A stretch of DNA of 64,000 nt, taken from NCBI GenBank assembly GCA_021014945.1, contig MU266366.1:1-64000 (forward strand), given 5' to 3'. The position numbers and the translations under genes were made by a program. The notes below the pieces were generated by a model. The model saw only the letters and a program-made list of their open reading frames with translations, made no database searches and was not told the origin of the DNA. The DNA is from Leucogyrophana mollusca. Its lineage: Eukaryota; Basidiomycota; Agaricomycetes; Boletales. Below are positions 42,044-55,448 of the stretch, piece after piece; the first letter of the stretch is position 1; each line of letters opens with the position of its first letter.

Positions 42044-43540
42044 TCAACGAGAAGACCATACATGACTCGAGTCCGTCTCTATATCTGTTTCAATACGCTT
42101 GAAAATCTGGATCGTCGAGAAACGGTCGCTGGGACCTCCGACTGGGTGCAACCCCAAACCGTTCGAGTGTCTCTGAGCAGCGGTACTCTCCGTGGCGAGG
42201 TTCCTGAGCCCGTGTCTGGCGTTGAGGTTGGCCAGTACACAATTGGCGTAGCTGTGAATGTGGAAATGAGGGAACAGCGTATTTCAACAACTAGATTCAC
42301 CCACAGCTTTGAAATCGTATAGAATCTACGAGTATACAGCGAATGTTAGTAACAAAGGAAGCAGAAGGGAGACATGGCCCACATTGCGAGATGATATAGC
42401 GTTGAACTATAGTGAATTGCCAATATGAGCTCTATCAGAGCAGCCACAGTGGTAACCAGTCCCGTCTCGACGATGAGCTTGATGAGTTTGACAGATAGGG
42501 ACCTCGTGATTCTGAATGGCGAGCTTATTCTCTCCTGCCGGAGCTGAAAGATCCGAAGATAAGTTTGTGCTGAAGCACGGCAGAGGCAAACGCACGACTA
42601 ATGTCATGTAGATAGTAATGGCCATATCACATAAGAGGCTTCCGCATAGCCAGATCTGTGTTTGGTGCGGAATACGTTAGGGTGCGATACACTCATTAAA
42701 CTTCAAACTTACAGGAATGTAAAACTGTAGCCGGACAGATGTCCCGGCTGGATGAACGGGGGTCGGAATGAGACCATCCTAGGTTACAGTGAGCCCGCAA
42801 CCGCACTGGTGAGGAGGGATGTAGGCCTACCGTAATTCCACCATATGCCACCATAGCGAATTGGAGAAGGGAGACCTTTCATTATCTCCGTAAAAGATTG
42901 TCTTTTGAGTAGAAAGAAACTCACTATCATGACAGATGTAGGAAATAGGAGAGAGCGCCTCAGGGCCCATATTCTCCAGCAAAAAAAGCCATGGGTCAAA
43001 CATGATACTAACAAAGGAGAGTAGATGATCATTGGTGACTGTCGGTGATTGTCGATGGTCAACGGGACATACCAAAGCCTGTCAAACATGCGAGCGCTTG
43101 GAAGCACCAGATAACCTTTAAATCTGGATAAAGCGACGGATGCGCCGTGTCGGTCTCCTCAATCGAGAAAATGGCAGAAAGCCACGTGTCTTGTGTTGCC
43201 CCCACCCAGAACCCATGAAAGGCAAAGATACTGATGAGGAGTTCTGCGAGGAAGATGGTCCACACTACGTATCTTTGGTCAGCTCGGATGTCAGTGTAGC
43301 AGCCCACCTCATACCGAATATTTTCATCCACGCGGGATCATTGGAGCTTCGCGTGAAATAGATAACTTCAAGAGTAGGAGATCAGTTCATAGGTGCACCT
43401 CTAGCTGGATATAACGCACGCGTTTGGAGGGTAAGGAAACCCATGAGAGTGAAAGATAAAGCATATCCAATGACCTGTCAGATCAATGTGAGATTTGCCC
43501 CATCGAGGATGGCCGAATATTTTACAAAGGGCCCTGGTCT
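42044..43540 (-). CDS. DUF6534 multi-pass membrane protein C, start unresolved
   Basis: Same exon plan as gene A: GPF before the first intron (near 43526), VIGYALSFTLMGFLTLQT, SNDPAWMKIF, FLAELLISIFAFHGFWVGAT, LTHGFFCWRIWALRR, FAMVAYGGI, IWLCGSLLCDMAITIYMTL, VKLIKLIVETGLVTTVAALI, FYTISKLYANCVLANLNARHGL, then a Ser/Thr-rich tail ending at TGA (42044-42046). In the first exon a stop precedes RPGPF in frame and no ATG follows it, so the true start exon is either upstream or lost. It lies tail-to-head with gene B (about 850 bp apart), which suggests local duplication. Confidence 0.75.
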
Positions 43541-46007
43541 TCACACCTACGTGAGTTATTGGTCTGCCCGTCTATAACCTGAGCACTCACTCGTCAAGTA
43601 GATCCGTATATGATAGCGTATCCATGATGGAAAGCTGTCAGTGGAAAGGACGCGCTTGTAAGACAGACATCCCTCGCGCTTTTTGTAGGGAGATGTTGGT
43701 TGGCAAGGGAAATAGGCGGCCCATGCTTGCGAGTGTTCGTCGAGGAAGTCCGTGTAATCTGCCATCGAGCACCTTGGGAACAACCATATACAGAAAGTTC
43801 CGCGGTGTCCGTTGTCACGTTGCTCTTTCCGTGAGCAGGCAGTGCGCCGAAAAGCCAGTCACCTCCACCGAGCTTTCAGCTTGTCTCTAGCGGAAGTTTC
43901 CGAGCCAGACATTCGCAACTAGCCGGCTACCATTGACGCATACGGGGTTTGCCACACACAGAGCCTGCAATTCGGTCTGAAAATGTTGCGAAAGCAAAGG
44001 GGAGATGCCCTACTCTTTATGGATGCCGAGATCATAATATTTAAAGCTCGTCCAAAGCTATGAACTACGTTGTTTGATAGGCCATCATTCACGGGAGATC
44101 TGTATGGATAACAACGAAGAGGACCGGTTTGTAGTCAGCAAGATAGGTAGAGGAACTTCGCTATTAACACTCACCTCCACGAACAATCCTACGCGGTTGA
44201 AGCTTGAAGCTTGAAGAGTGGAGGGCACGACGGTACGTGAGTGGATTGTTTGGTGCTTTGTCGGGAAACAATCTCCAAACGAGTTCGCTAATTACATAGG
44301 ACCAAGATGCAGGAATCATCGTCAGGTATGGCTCCCATAGTCTTCAGCCGACAGCTTGCCGTATGTCGACAGCATGCCGTTTGCACACCGAGAACTTGGC
44401 ACTAATGATGCTCAGTACGTAGGGATGTCCGATACTCGAGAACAAGCCGCTTGACGTGGGGGTAAATCGAGGAAGTACACGGTTCACGACCGGAAATCAC
44501 TCGCTGGATCCGAGTCACTGGTATTGGCGTGGAGTCGGAAAAATCGATGGAACTTTCGCATCACGCAAGTCGGCGGAGCTCACTGGCAATTGTTGAGCAA
44601 CTGTGCCAGACACCGTGATAGAGATACTCGTACTCTTGGCCGTTAGTGCAGTCTATATGGCCTCCGGGTGACCAACATCTTGAAATGCAATCGCAACTCA
44701 CCATGATGTTGAACGTCGAAGCTCTGAAGCTGAACGCGCCGTATCAGAATGCCTGGCAACACAAAAGGTGAACTGAGTCCCAGAATTGAAGTGAATCCCG
44801 GTCGTGGGAGTACGGTGGGACCCGATCACGATGAACCTGCCGTCACAATACACCCGTTCAGTGGTCTTCAAATGATCGTGATAGCGTCACGGGCTTTACA
44901 ATAGACTCTATTCGACTCCCAGCTCGCTCCCAGCCTGCCACTTGCAACCTCGTATGACTCCAGAGTCACTGTTCGCATGACTTTCCCTCCACACACATAA
45001 ACCGTAAAGTATTTGTGGTACAGTGGCACTGCCACGCTCCATCGCTATTCGATTTGGGGAACATTTGATCCGCTTTCAACTGAGTCTTATGAGGTCTTGT
45101 GTTGCACGATGCTTACCGACGCGGCAATGCTTCTCAAGGTTCGTGAAAGTTCGTGGTCATATGTTCACTTGGAACGTGAAAGAGTCTCGAGTTGATCAAA
45201 TTGCTTCTTGCAGGAGTTCTTACAGGAGAGCAGAGGCTGAGAGAACGACTCCTCTTCGTCACTGCGGTCAGTATGGCATACAACGATACCTCTACCTCGT
45301 GTTGTCAACCACGAGTCAACCATCGCATCGAGCTGATTGGCCGCAGTTCTTGTCCAAATTTAACATTGGCGATAAGTGGTTTCCCTATGCTTACACACCT
45401 TGCTACTGGGGTTTGGGCGTGCGATACAGTACTTGGAAGGGCTTGGGAGCCTATGATCTACCAGAGCAAGACTGAAGCGGTGCAATTTTCTCTTCACAAA
45501 CTTCCGATCTTATCAGCTGCATCGAAGTAGAAGACACGACTGGCTGGATTGCCCCATATGTCCTGCTGCGTACTTGAATGTCATTGTCTAACCTGGCCGA
45601 AGATATTGTTTCATTGATCTGTTCCGCTGATACAGGGGCTGCGCTCCGAGCTCCAACTCTTCACGAAGACAAAGACACCGCACTCTTTACCCGATCTCAG
45701 CATTTGAACGAGGGGGAAGAGAGCGTGCCATACAACTTTCAAGAGCGAAACCGAGGTATTGTGGCTTTTCGGCAGCTAACTAGGTCCTGTACGCCATTAT
45801 CCAGTGGTTCGCACCGCACGCTTGTACTATTGCAATGTCTTCTGAGGTAGAGGTGGTACCGTACCCAAGGTATGTGCCACTGGGAGCAGAGAGTATGAGA
45901 GGGCGCAGTTCTTGAGCGCTCACAATATTGCGGGCAGTGCTGGCCCGCTTGTATGAAAATTATTAGTTCGTTTGAAAGACTCAGTATTGAATTATCGAGC
46001 ATGGCAG
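43541..46007. other. No confident gene; unplaced coding-like plus-strand segment
   Basis: From about 45192 to 45530 a plus frame of 112 codons (RLLFVTAVSMAYND ... GFPMLTHLATGVWACD) is open and looks protein-like. Other open pieces lie at 45013-45195 and 45578-45850. I could not join them convincingly or name a family. 43.6-45.0 kb holds only short frames and a small AAGCTTG tandem near 44204-44217. Confidence 0.3.
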
Positions 46008-46258
46008 GCCATCGGCTTCACGCTCAGCTTCATCCTTACGGCATTTCTCATCACGCAAACCTGTTTGTGGGATACCACCTCACATTAGGCCATGTCCAGT
46101 TGACCGTAATTGTTGGAAGCATGCATTTACCAACGATCGGAACCGGACGAAGGTGATCGGTGATGTCTGCACTTCAGCATAGCTCTGAATGCCGCCTCAA
46201 CGCAAGATTCGGTCTCAGGAGCGACGTGGTCGAAGGTGCTGGCGATCTTCACAAGTAG
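46008..46258 (+). pseudogene. DUF6534 remnant: fused N- and C-terminal pieces
   Basis: After an AG acceptor the plus strand reads AIGFTLSFILTAFLITQT, the first TM of the DUF6534 genes. A degraded equivalent of the FPNDR-WIK segment follows near 46118-46165, and then, in another frame, a piece resembling the C-terminal LNARFGLR signature up to TAG at 46256-46258. The whole middle is gone. It is on the opposite strand to all gene-length family members. Confidence 0.65.
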
Positions 46259-46468
46259 CTGGAGGCAGAAGATGCTGGGATTTTAACTACCGGTACAATT
46301 CAATTCATTGGCAGGGACGACTCGGAGTGAAAGACAAAATACTCCTGAAGTTCATCTAGCTTCCTTGCATGGCAACCTCGTTACTAAAAGTACTGGCGGT
46401 TGGAGCCCAGGACACATAATGGGGCGTAAGGACGATAGATGCTCTGCGCTCAGCAAAGAATTCTTGAC

Positions 46469-47294
46469 CTATCCTGCCGCTTTCTTTTTTGCAATGAGTG
46501 TCTTGACAGTTTTGATTGCGTTCTCCCTCGCGTTAACGAGCCTCTTCGCCTTCGCGAGATCCAAGTCCTTCTGCAAACCCGAATAATCCTGTTTCTTGCT
46601 CGCCTTGCTTTCAATCGAGGCGGCCGGGGGTACAGACGGCTCAAACCTGGCCGATGCAGGACTGGAAGTGTCTGCTACAGAAGGGGACTCAGAAGTCAAG
46701 GCCCCGAATTCAGCTCGCAAAGTGGCCAGGATGTCGTCAAGTGTCGTCAATGTCGTTATGTGTTCTTCCATCTCCTCCAGTCGTTTGAACTTGCGACATA
46801 CTTCGCTGGCACAGGTCTCGATATGAGTGAATCGAGCGGGTCCAAGGAGCGTACCCCCAAACCTATCCGTGAACCCATGAGCTAGTTTCAAGGATTGAGA
46901 CACGGGTGTAGCAGAAGGTGGCACCTCACCATCGACTGACGATAACTACGGCATCGAGCAGACCCTCCGTTTGCATCACTTTCAAAATCTTATTCCCTGC
47001 CCACTGCTCTCCGTCATCGTTATACCCCGTCTTCAGCTCAAAATCATCGGGACCACCCAAGCCCGTCTTGCCGTGCTTTAGGACCATGCACCTCCATGCG
47101 CAGATCTCGTATGCCTGCTTCCCGGAGTGAACGACGAGTTTATGATGCTGGACAGCAGCTTTAGCATCCTCAGGCGAGTTAGCGCGATATACATTGCCAA
47201 CAAACGCGGAACCGCGATCTCGAATCTCTTGTGAAGTTGCAATAGCTTTTGGGGGAGGCCGAACGCCATGCACAAACGAGTCGAGGGTGGCCAT
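46469..47294 (-). CDS. IMPACT/YigZ (UPF0029) family protein
   Basis: Exons 46930-47294 and 46469-46862 give 252 residues. The N-terminal half is an IMPACT domain (about residues 10-145): FVGNVYRANSPEDAKAAVQH, EICAWRCMVLKHGK, DDGEQWAGNKILKVMQ, VVIVSRWFGG and LGPARFTHIE. In eukaryotes this domain is found in YIH1/IMPACT regulators of the Gcn1-Gcn2 stress pathway, but the RWD domain of YIH1 is absent here, so that role is not implied. The C-terminal 90 residues are a Ser/Pro linker and a Lys-rich helix (LAKAKRLVNARENAIKTVKT). The ATG at 47294 gives MATLDSF directly before the domain. Confidence 0.9.
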
Positions 47295-47773
47295 CTCCAG
47301 ACGTTCTTTGTAACCCAGCAGTGGTGGCTAGAGCCTTGGAGGCCGTTATATATAGTTGCCAGTAAGTAGGGGAGGCCTGATATGCCCAACAATACTACTA
47401 AGTACAGGAACGGGCAAAGATTACTGTTATGTAGCAGGTAACAGTTGGAACGTTCGCATACACAAAAATGGAGGGGATAAGATAACTGATGGAACAATAC
47501 AGCAAAAAGTGTCAGGATACTACCTAGCGGTTCCCCTCCCGCTCCCCTAGAGTTAAGTGTGTCGTAGTGAAGCGTCCGACCAAGTAATCAACTTTTAAGC
47601 CAGAAAGGAAGCAAGTCCTAGGTCCGCAAATCTATATGCGTATGCAAAGAATGTGAGATGATGAGACAGCGATGATGACGGAGCGTAAAAAGATGGTGTG
47701 AAGGCTGGTGCCCAAGTCATAGCGCGCATTAGATTTAATCAAAGTTCCTCTTATAAGTGTTCATGCATCGATT
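47295..47773. other. Intergenic, no gene
   Basis: Lies between the IMPACT gene start and the stop of the CSC1-type gene (both minus). Nothing recognisable. Confidence 0.6.
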
Positions 47774-50700
47774 CTAATACCCCCTGCCAACCCCCCGCCC
47801 AGCAAAGTTCTGTTGTGGCGCCTCGTCTTGGTAACTCGAGTTTTGCCGTTGTTGGGGAGGTTGTGGTCGATGCAGCGGAGCTTCTCTATATCCTTCCGAC
47901 GGAGTTCTGTACGACCCGGGATGTGGTGGGTACTGTGCCTGCGGTGACTGCGTCAAGTATTGCGCTTGTGGAGTATACTGCGTTTGCGGTGACGGTGACC
48001 CAAACCTCGTCGGTGGAGTCATGCGTGCGGGAGAGGTATAACCAGGCAGTGGCGGCATAGGTGATTGATTAATGTCGTAGTACCCATAGGCCTGTTGTTC
48101 GGTCAAGAGTGGTAGTTGATCCACGCTCGTGTCAAGTCGAGCAAGTTCGATCTCGCTCTGTGAATTGGAAGGACCTTTCGCCATATATCGATCGTAAGCT
48201 GTTGGTGCGGGAGATGCGCGGCCGCCATTTGAAGCGGTGTAGTAATGCGACTTCTGCTGGTATATTGATGCAGCGTCACTGCCAACATTGCTGAAGACAG
48301 CGCCCGACGCGATAGAGCGCTGATCCCAATCCAGCTCGCCTCTATCGCGCTGGTAAAGAGCCGGGTCATACTCCAAGTCGCGCTAGAAGCAAAGTTAGAT
48401 TGCTTTCCCTGTATCAGATCGTATTCGAGGGCTTACCTGCTCCACAGCAGCGATCCTGAGACCACCTTCCACGACATGCGCCTCCATCTTCTGGCCGCCG
48501 TATTCATCAAGCTTAGCTTGTTCACTCCCGATTTTGCCCTTGTACACATCACCAAGAAGGGGCATCATCTTGGCGTGAAGCATCGGCGTGAACAGCTCAG
48601 CGTGCAGAGCAGGGTGCCCAAAGCGCTTCTCGAGGCGGTTGCCCGTCGCGTCGGCGCGCGACGAGTGCACCTTTGCCTCGCGAAGCTCAGCCTCGGATGG
48701 GATGTAGTAGATGAACTCTCGGTAAAAGGTTTTGTCGAGATAAAACTTGAACGCCATTATAAATAGGATCGGAGGGACTGTCGAAAGCCAGAAGAACGAC
48801 TTGAAGCCGTATTGGAGACCAATGGCTATGAGGGACATGATGTCAACAGCTGGTTCGTCGGTACACGGCGAAGTACTCACTGAGAACCATCAGAAGCTGC
48901 ATCAGTATAACGGAGATCAACAGCCTGTTGACCATCATGTTCCACAGACGCTGTGAAATAAGTTTCGTCAGGGCTTTTCCAATTGTTTATTGTTGTCCGA
49001 GCACAACTTACCCCTCCGGTCTCAACCTTTGTGACGTACACAAACATGAGCTGGTACTTGTATACCCATGATCCTAGCCAGAACACGATGGCTCCAGCAA
49101 GAACGACAAGAGGTGCCAGAGGTGCGAATACCAAAGCGACCGTGCCCATGAATAGCTGCCAATGAAAGGTCAGTACAAAGTAGGGTATCGAATAGATGGA
49201 AGCTTACAGTATTTGAACTGTTTGATGTGAAGAGGATGAGGTTGGCAACGGGTGAGATCGGATGATGGATTCTAAATACGCACTAGTAGATCGCATACTG
49301 GAAAACAGGAGGTTGCGTCCATTCCCGTATATCACGAGGTGTACGGCCGAATACGCTGTGTATGAATGATCAGCGAGAATGCAGTCATGAAAGTCCCGAC
49401 ATCGACGTACTGAGTCTTGAATGAGGTCCAGACCAGGTTGAGTATCTGCGCTAGATCGAAGATAACGAGGAAGCCACGAAGCCTGCAACCACATGCATTA
49501 GAAAGATCACAGCACAGCTGATGGAAGGCGCAAGTACGGGAAGAAGGTCAACCAATACGACGATTGATCGATATATGTGCGGTTGATGGTCTGCGGAAGG
49601 GCTGTACGAGAAAGACGCCATGAGCACTTTCAAAAGGTTGGAATATGGGTGACAATACTCACTGTGAAGGTTGTTGATGATATCCTGGAAACTAGCGTGC
49701 TTTCCAATCTCGTTGACAATGTTCTCCACAGCAACTGCCAAGGCAGGTCGGCGATGTACATGAAGCCTGAGGAAAGATGGTGCACTCACTGAATCCAACG
49801 CCGATCAGGGTAAAGATGACCAGCTGAGATATGACAAGGAATGCAAAGTATCGCGCAACCACAGCCCGGTCGAGCCTGCAAGTACACGTAGCTCGTAATA
49901 AGTAAACGAAGATCACGATGGTGTAGTCGAGGATTTACCTGCTATGAGTGAGCGCGCCCTGGAAGCGGCTGAGCCACCGCATAACGATCGGCAGGAAGAA
50001 ACCAAAGAGTGCGGAAACAGCAGGAGGGAGAACACCGGAGACGAAAGCGAATGATCCTGGGGAAGCCTTCGCCCAGTTTTCCAAGAAGGCCACGTAAACT
50101 GCAATCTATCAAAGCAGATGTGTGAGGGTCAGAGGGTATACATATACACTAGCTCGCGTCACGTACCGAAGACAAATTGGCAAGAATGGAGATGACGAAA
50201 AGCGGAATGGTGTTAAAGAAACAGACGAGGACCATAAGCAAAAAGCCAACAACCCTATTCCGAAAGAGCTCGGTAGATGACTTGTTCAAGTTCCTCCAAA
50301 TCTATTCGACACAAGTCAGGATCGAGAGATACACATATGTAATATGACACGCACAAGATCTTTCGGGTTGGGGGCCAAAGCTATATCCGTACCCTTGGGG
50401 TGCTTGCTGCGAAGCATGTGCGCCACGGTATGAGCGTAAGGCACAGCAGCCATCGATGCAAAACCGTAGTTCTCGGCCTTGCGAGTATCGATCTGCCCAC
50501 GGTACTCTTCGATCGCGGTTTCTGTGCGCTTCAACTTGGCGCTAGCAATCACGAGTGAGCTATGGTAAACATGTAGCTAACGGAGCACACACGTGTAAAA
50601 GTCGATCGCATCTTTCTTGACTCCACCCATACCCATGAAGCCGCCGATCCTGATTTGTGGACGTTCCTTTGCGATTCTGCCGCCCTTCAAGTAGGTCACG

Positions 50701-51577
50701 AGCACTTGCTCTAATTCGCGGACTGCCGTATTGTGGTATTCAATCAGCTCAGGAAGGCGCCCGACCTTCCTACCGATGTGTACTGAGGTTGTGGGATAAG
50801 GCACTTGAACGCTTTCGAAGATCGCGCGAATGCCTTCGTCGGATTGAAGTTTCTTGGGGACATGCATAACGGCAAGTGTCCGGGCGTAAAATGACTGAAC
50901 ATATTCGGGAGAGCGAAACCATTCTTGGCGAAGGCGCAGCATTGACTTCCAGTTGCGCCATACAAAAAACATGACGGCCGCTGATATGGCGTAGGTGACG
51001 GCTACGTGAGCGAAAAGGTAAGACCCTGAAACGTCACGTATCGTGAGCATGGAGAGCACATCGCGGTCAGCAGCATCAACGTGCTGGAGGTTGTAGACAG
51101 CGTTGATGGGAATGAGGATAATGCAGCAAAGGGCTGCGATGGTGGAAAAGAGGGCACGGGTCATACGGGTGAAGCGGAGGAAGGTAACGGCATCAAGGCC
51201 AAGCTTGTCAACCAGCTCAGGCTCTTTGGTGCGGACAAGTGGGGGTAGCCATCCGAGCAGAGAGTCTGATATCCGAGGTGGCTTCTTGTCCCCAACGTGG
51301 TATTTCACTTTGGGTTCGTAGATGACCTGGCATCCTAATTACAGTCTGTCGTGGCATTGATCAGAAAACAGCACACCTTATTCTTGGGTCGGAGAACGTT
51401 GAAAGCAAGGACAGTGACAACCTTTGTAGAGTTGAATTAGAGGGTGTCGGAACCGTTTATAATCTCACGTACAGAAACGATTGACATGAGGGCCACTTGT
51501 GAGCCTACTGCCGCGGGCGCCAGCGTCCTGGAGTTGTCACTGAAAATTTGGTCGACAGTACTATTGCTTGCTGCCAT
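47774..51577 (-). CDS. CSC1/OSCA-type (DUF221) hyperosmolality-gated cation channel
   Basis: Large minus-strand gene with many introns. From ATG 51577: a first segment with a TM (VALMSIVSVVTVLAFNVLRP) and the family phrase VIYEPKVKYHVGDKKPPR; GWLPPLVRTKEPELVDKLGLDA; TM pair around FSTIAALCCIILIPINAVYN; the cytosolic PHM7-type domain (MHVPKKLQSDEGIR ... AIDFYT, PKGTDIALAPNPKDLVW); the DUF221 TM core (FFNTIPLFVISILANLSS, LPPAVSALFGFFLPIVMR, YFAFLVISQLVIFTL, FLVIFDLAQILNLVW, FAPLAPLVVLAGAIVFW, IGLQYGFKSFFWLSTVPPI); and a C-terminal cytosolic part ending in a Gln/Pro/Tyr-rich tail. Such channels conduct cations, including calcium, under osmotic stress. The stop is at 47774. Exon limits were not all fixed. 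Confidence 0.9.
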
Positions 51578-53774
51578 GGTAAGGAAAGGAATCCAAGTCC
51601 GGTGGACTCAGCTGTTCGAAAAGAGTGTGTAAATGATTGGAACAGTCGAGGGCACAGTGGGGTAGGCGGAGCAGTGAATAACGTACTCTGAGCGGGCAAT
51701 TGTGACCGTGGAAAATTCGGCGAGGTTATTGTTCCGACTTTGGTCGCACAAAGACAAGAATTTGTCGCCGCGCGATTGTCTTTGTCTTCCAAAAGACGTT
51801 ACTGGGATAGTGTACAGTAACAAAGTACACCACAGAACGATAAAAAACTAGACCAAGGGGTGGGACTGAACACGATGGAAACGGTGCCCTTGGAGTCTGG
51901 CACCACGATCATAATTCCCGCTTTTAGAATCATCGGCTCAAAATATCTACCAGGTCATCCGTTAGTGGGTTGACAGTGAAACACGTTCTGGGGCCTTGAA
52001 AGTTTAATGTTCAGATGTTCATGTGGTTTCTGTCGTACGCAGAAATTAATGCTCGAGGCCGCCCCACCTTAACCCACCTTCTTGCCAACGTCGCAGCTAA
52101 CGCCATTGCCAAGCGAGTATCGGTGCAGCTGTCCTGTGGACAGTGCTGACCATACCTTCCTTCGGGTACTCAGCCCTGGTTGATATTTGGCTATGCGGTA
52201 GCCCAAGATCGGATGTGAGTAGCAGTAAGGTAAACAGTGCCTCTGGCGGCTTGCACATCTGTGCTGAGCATCAGTGACGAACACTCTTCGATGGTCCGAG
52301 AAGCGATCGCCTTGTGCAGCTTTTCCGCGGAGCCATGAGGCCTCGAGGATTTAACACGGACTCCAGTGAGCAAACGGCCATCCCGTGACAGTTTTTCCTC
52401 GCAGAACACATCTCGAGTCTGCTTCTGGGCGCACAACACCCGGGCGGTTGAGTTCGGGGAGCAGCGTGGACTCGAGGAAAACTTCCGTGCACGAGATCTG
52501 GAACCACAGGGTCGGCATATCCGAGGAGGCAGGAGCAGTGCCGTGCCAGAGAAGGCTTCCGCGCTGAAGGAGAGGGGCTGCCCAAGCACTCAAGCACAGG
52601 CTTCCGACCTGAACCTTTCCCTAGAAAGCAGGATAGGCGACTGCTTGCCGAATGTCGGCGACACACGTCCGACGAGCACGTCACCACCCTCGACGCTCAA
52701 TGCCCCGTCCCGGGTTTCCGACACTGATCCTGGTGGAGACTGGCGCAAATGTCGTCAGGGCATTGACTAGAGCTGGGCAGATTCATTTCAGAGGGAGAGT
52801 TGAAACAGGCGCAGAGGGACGACTCACGTTTATATGAAGCTCTGCCGTCAACAACGGGCTGTCAAGAAAGACGCCCACTCATTGTCGCTGGGCGCATAAA
52901 GGCGGTACGTATAGTGTCATGTGCACGATCGACGTGCACGACGCAAGAAAACTGACGCTCGCCGAGGTAGGTCTTCGTGAGACATCTACTCACCTCCTTT
53001 GCAGACCTTAACGCACCAGCAATTCAGACCCAAAGATTCAACATGCTCAATCCCTTACGCAAAAAGTGGGCAAAGCTGGCTAATAATCACCGAGGAGAAC
53101 TTGTCTCACAGACCGTTCCTGGGCAGAACAGCGCTCACGTCGCCGGTAACTTGACTGATTAGTTACTCGTCCATAGTGACAGTACTCGGCGCGTGTCCTA
53201 CAAAGTCGGATGAGGAATCACTGCTCGGACATGAAGCGTGCGTACCTCTGTCTTTGATTTATGTACGCGACAGATTCTGACTTTGCTTAGTGTCACATCT
53301 CTTCGATATGATCTTCCTTGGGCATGCATCCCGGGCCGCCAGAAGAGGGAGTCTCACATGATGAACTATTTTCGATGATGGCCGGTGTAACAGTCCTGCC
53401 GAGTGCCCTAGAACGCTGCTGCCTAGTTATCAGATCGATGGCCTCGCAACGATCATAACGGAGCGAAAAAGCTTGTCTGTGCTCAAGTTAAACAGTATAA
53501 CTGATGGATGGACCCTAGAGTTATCCTCGAAATGGCTGCTCATCGGCCCGACGGTGAGATAGTTGAACTTCGTCTCTGGCAGCGAGATACTGGACCCAAC
53601 ATCAGTTTCCCAGCCCCTGTTAACGCCAAGGCCAGGGGTCGCTCAGCATACTTCCACCCACAGCCCTCGCAGATGACCAAGAGGGCATATATTCCGACGA
53701 CTTCGGCCTGGCCTAGCAACGGGCGTGAGCATTCAACCACCAGCGGGGGCCGAGATCTATGCCAGCCTAACAAA
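51578..53774. other. No recognisable gene
   Basis: Between 52190 and 52770 several frames on both strands stay open for 60-140 codons at once, which points to low stop density from base composition rather than coding. A plus frame at 53508-53888 has no features. No repeat stands out. Confidence 0.4.
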
Positions 53775-55448
53775 TTAACCCATCGCCCGAGGATTTTCGC
53801 AACAATCGAATGTCATTGCATCTGCCCACCGGGCAGAGGAAGTGAAACTAGTGGTGAGCACCGATACGACTACAGTGTTACACATTGATCGCAGCTGCCC
53901 AATCAGGCGTCTAGGAAGCTTTTCTGAGATATTTCCTAGAGAGCGAAGATAAGACAGTCTACCAGCAGCAAATAGGTGGCTGGAACTCACAGGGAAGGCT
54001 TCCATCTCGATGTTCGTCTCGACTTTAGTGTGTATCTGGATGTGACCGTTCCTCCCAGAACCTGAGCCACTATGTGTGGCAGAGTTCGAAGAGTCGTCCC
54101 ACATGGCAACAGTTTTTTGGCTGTCCAGGACACTGTTTAGACCCAACCGCGCATTCAGAGTCGCCACTAAGCAGTTCGCATATCTAGTAAACAGATTCAC
54201 GGGTTAGCACTTGGGCGAGTCACAATGGAAGAGAGTGATGTCACAGTTTGGAGATGATGAAAAACCTGTTGGACAACTCATTAGATAGACGCATGTAACG
54301 GAACAAGACGTTTGATCCATACAAGGCAAGGTGATACATCGTCACTCGAAAAGCTATCGCCAGGATTAACTCGATCAAAGCAGCCGTCGTGGTGACCAAA
54401 CCCGTCTCGATGGTGAGCCTTATGAGCTTCATGGACAGGGATCTTGTAGCCTTGAAATTAGATTTTCCTTGAAGAAGCTGTGGAAAAGTCAGCTCGTAGT
54501 CGGGTCGGATTATAGTAAAACTTCACGCACACTCATTGTCATGTAGACAGAAATTGCTAGATCACACAATAAACTGCCGCACAACCATATCTGAAATGTG
54601 AAAATCGTTGAGGTCGGTAGTGTTTTGGCATACATACAAATAGGAACTGACCGGAAGGTAGAACGGCATGGGATGGTTTGCATCCAAGTCAGGTACGAGG
54701 CCAAACTGTCAATTGCCAGTGAGTTCATGTAAGTGGGTGGGTACGGCTCCATACCTTTATACCTCCATAAGTGACCATGGCGAATTGAAGTAGAGAAACC
54801 TAACAACGATTAATGAAACCACCCATTTCTGCGATTTGTTGGCTCACCATCATGACCAGCACAGGGACGAAAATAGAGTGCCTAACGGCCCATATTCGCC
54901 AGCAGAAAAACCCGTGTGTTAAAGAAGAGACTGCGCACCAAGTCAGCGCGAAGATATAGCCCGCGCAACATGTCTGTACTCACCCAGCCCAGTTAGGGGC
55001 GCAAGCGCCTCAAACGACCACAATGGATCCGGCTGCAATGACACTCCGCCTTGACCGGCTGCCACAATGGCAGAAAGGTCGGACCCATGTACTGTCACGC
55101 CTGTCCAGAACCCGTGGAAGGCAAAGACAGTAATAAGTGATTCGAGAAGGAATACTATGGAGACTAGAGTAGGCCAGTGAGTCGATGGCATCGACGTTAG
55201 ATGGATGCACGTACCGAGAATCTTTATCCACATTCGGTCATTGGGGAATCTGTTGAAATAGATGACTGCGCCGGGCTCAGCAGCCGTCTTAGCGAGCATC
55301 ATCGCGACTCACAGGTCTGGACGGCAAGAACACCCATGAGGCCAAAACACAGAGTGTATCCTATAACCTACTCGTAGATTTGGTCAGCGGCCTCTTCGAG
55401 TGAGGAGAACAAGGAACTAACAAAGGGGCCCTCGCTGCAGAAACCCAT
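53775..55448 (-). CDS. DUF6534 multi-pass membrane protein D
   Basis: From ATG 55446-55448 the first exon (MGFCSEGPF) joins VIGYTLCFGLMGVLAVQT, then FIYFNRFPNDRMWIKIL, FLLESLITVFAFHGFWTGVT, LTHGFFCWRIWAVR, FAMVTYGGIK, IWLCGSLLCDLAISVYMT, MKLIRLTIETGLVTTTAAL, FFIISKL and RYANCLVATLNARLGL. Introns sit at the same places as in gene A. The tail is Ser/Gly-rich (SNSATHSGSGSGRNGHI). The 3' end may contain one more intron after EMEAFP; the unspliced frame stops at 53775. This copy has an intact start, unlike B and C, and looks functional. Confidence 0.85.

Noticed and set aside
52191..52770. Several overlapping open frames of 60-140 codons on both strands
   Set aside because: Multiple simultaneous open frames without motifs indicate low stop density from composition, not a gene.
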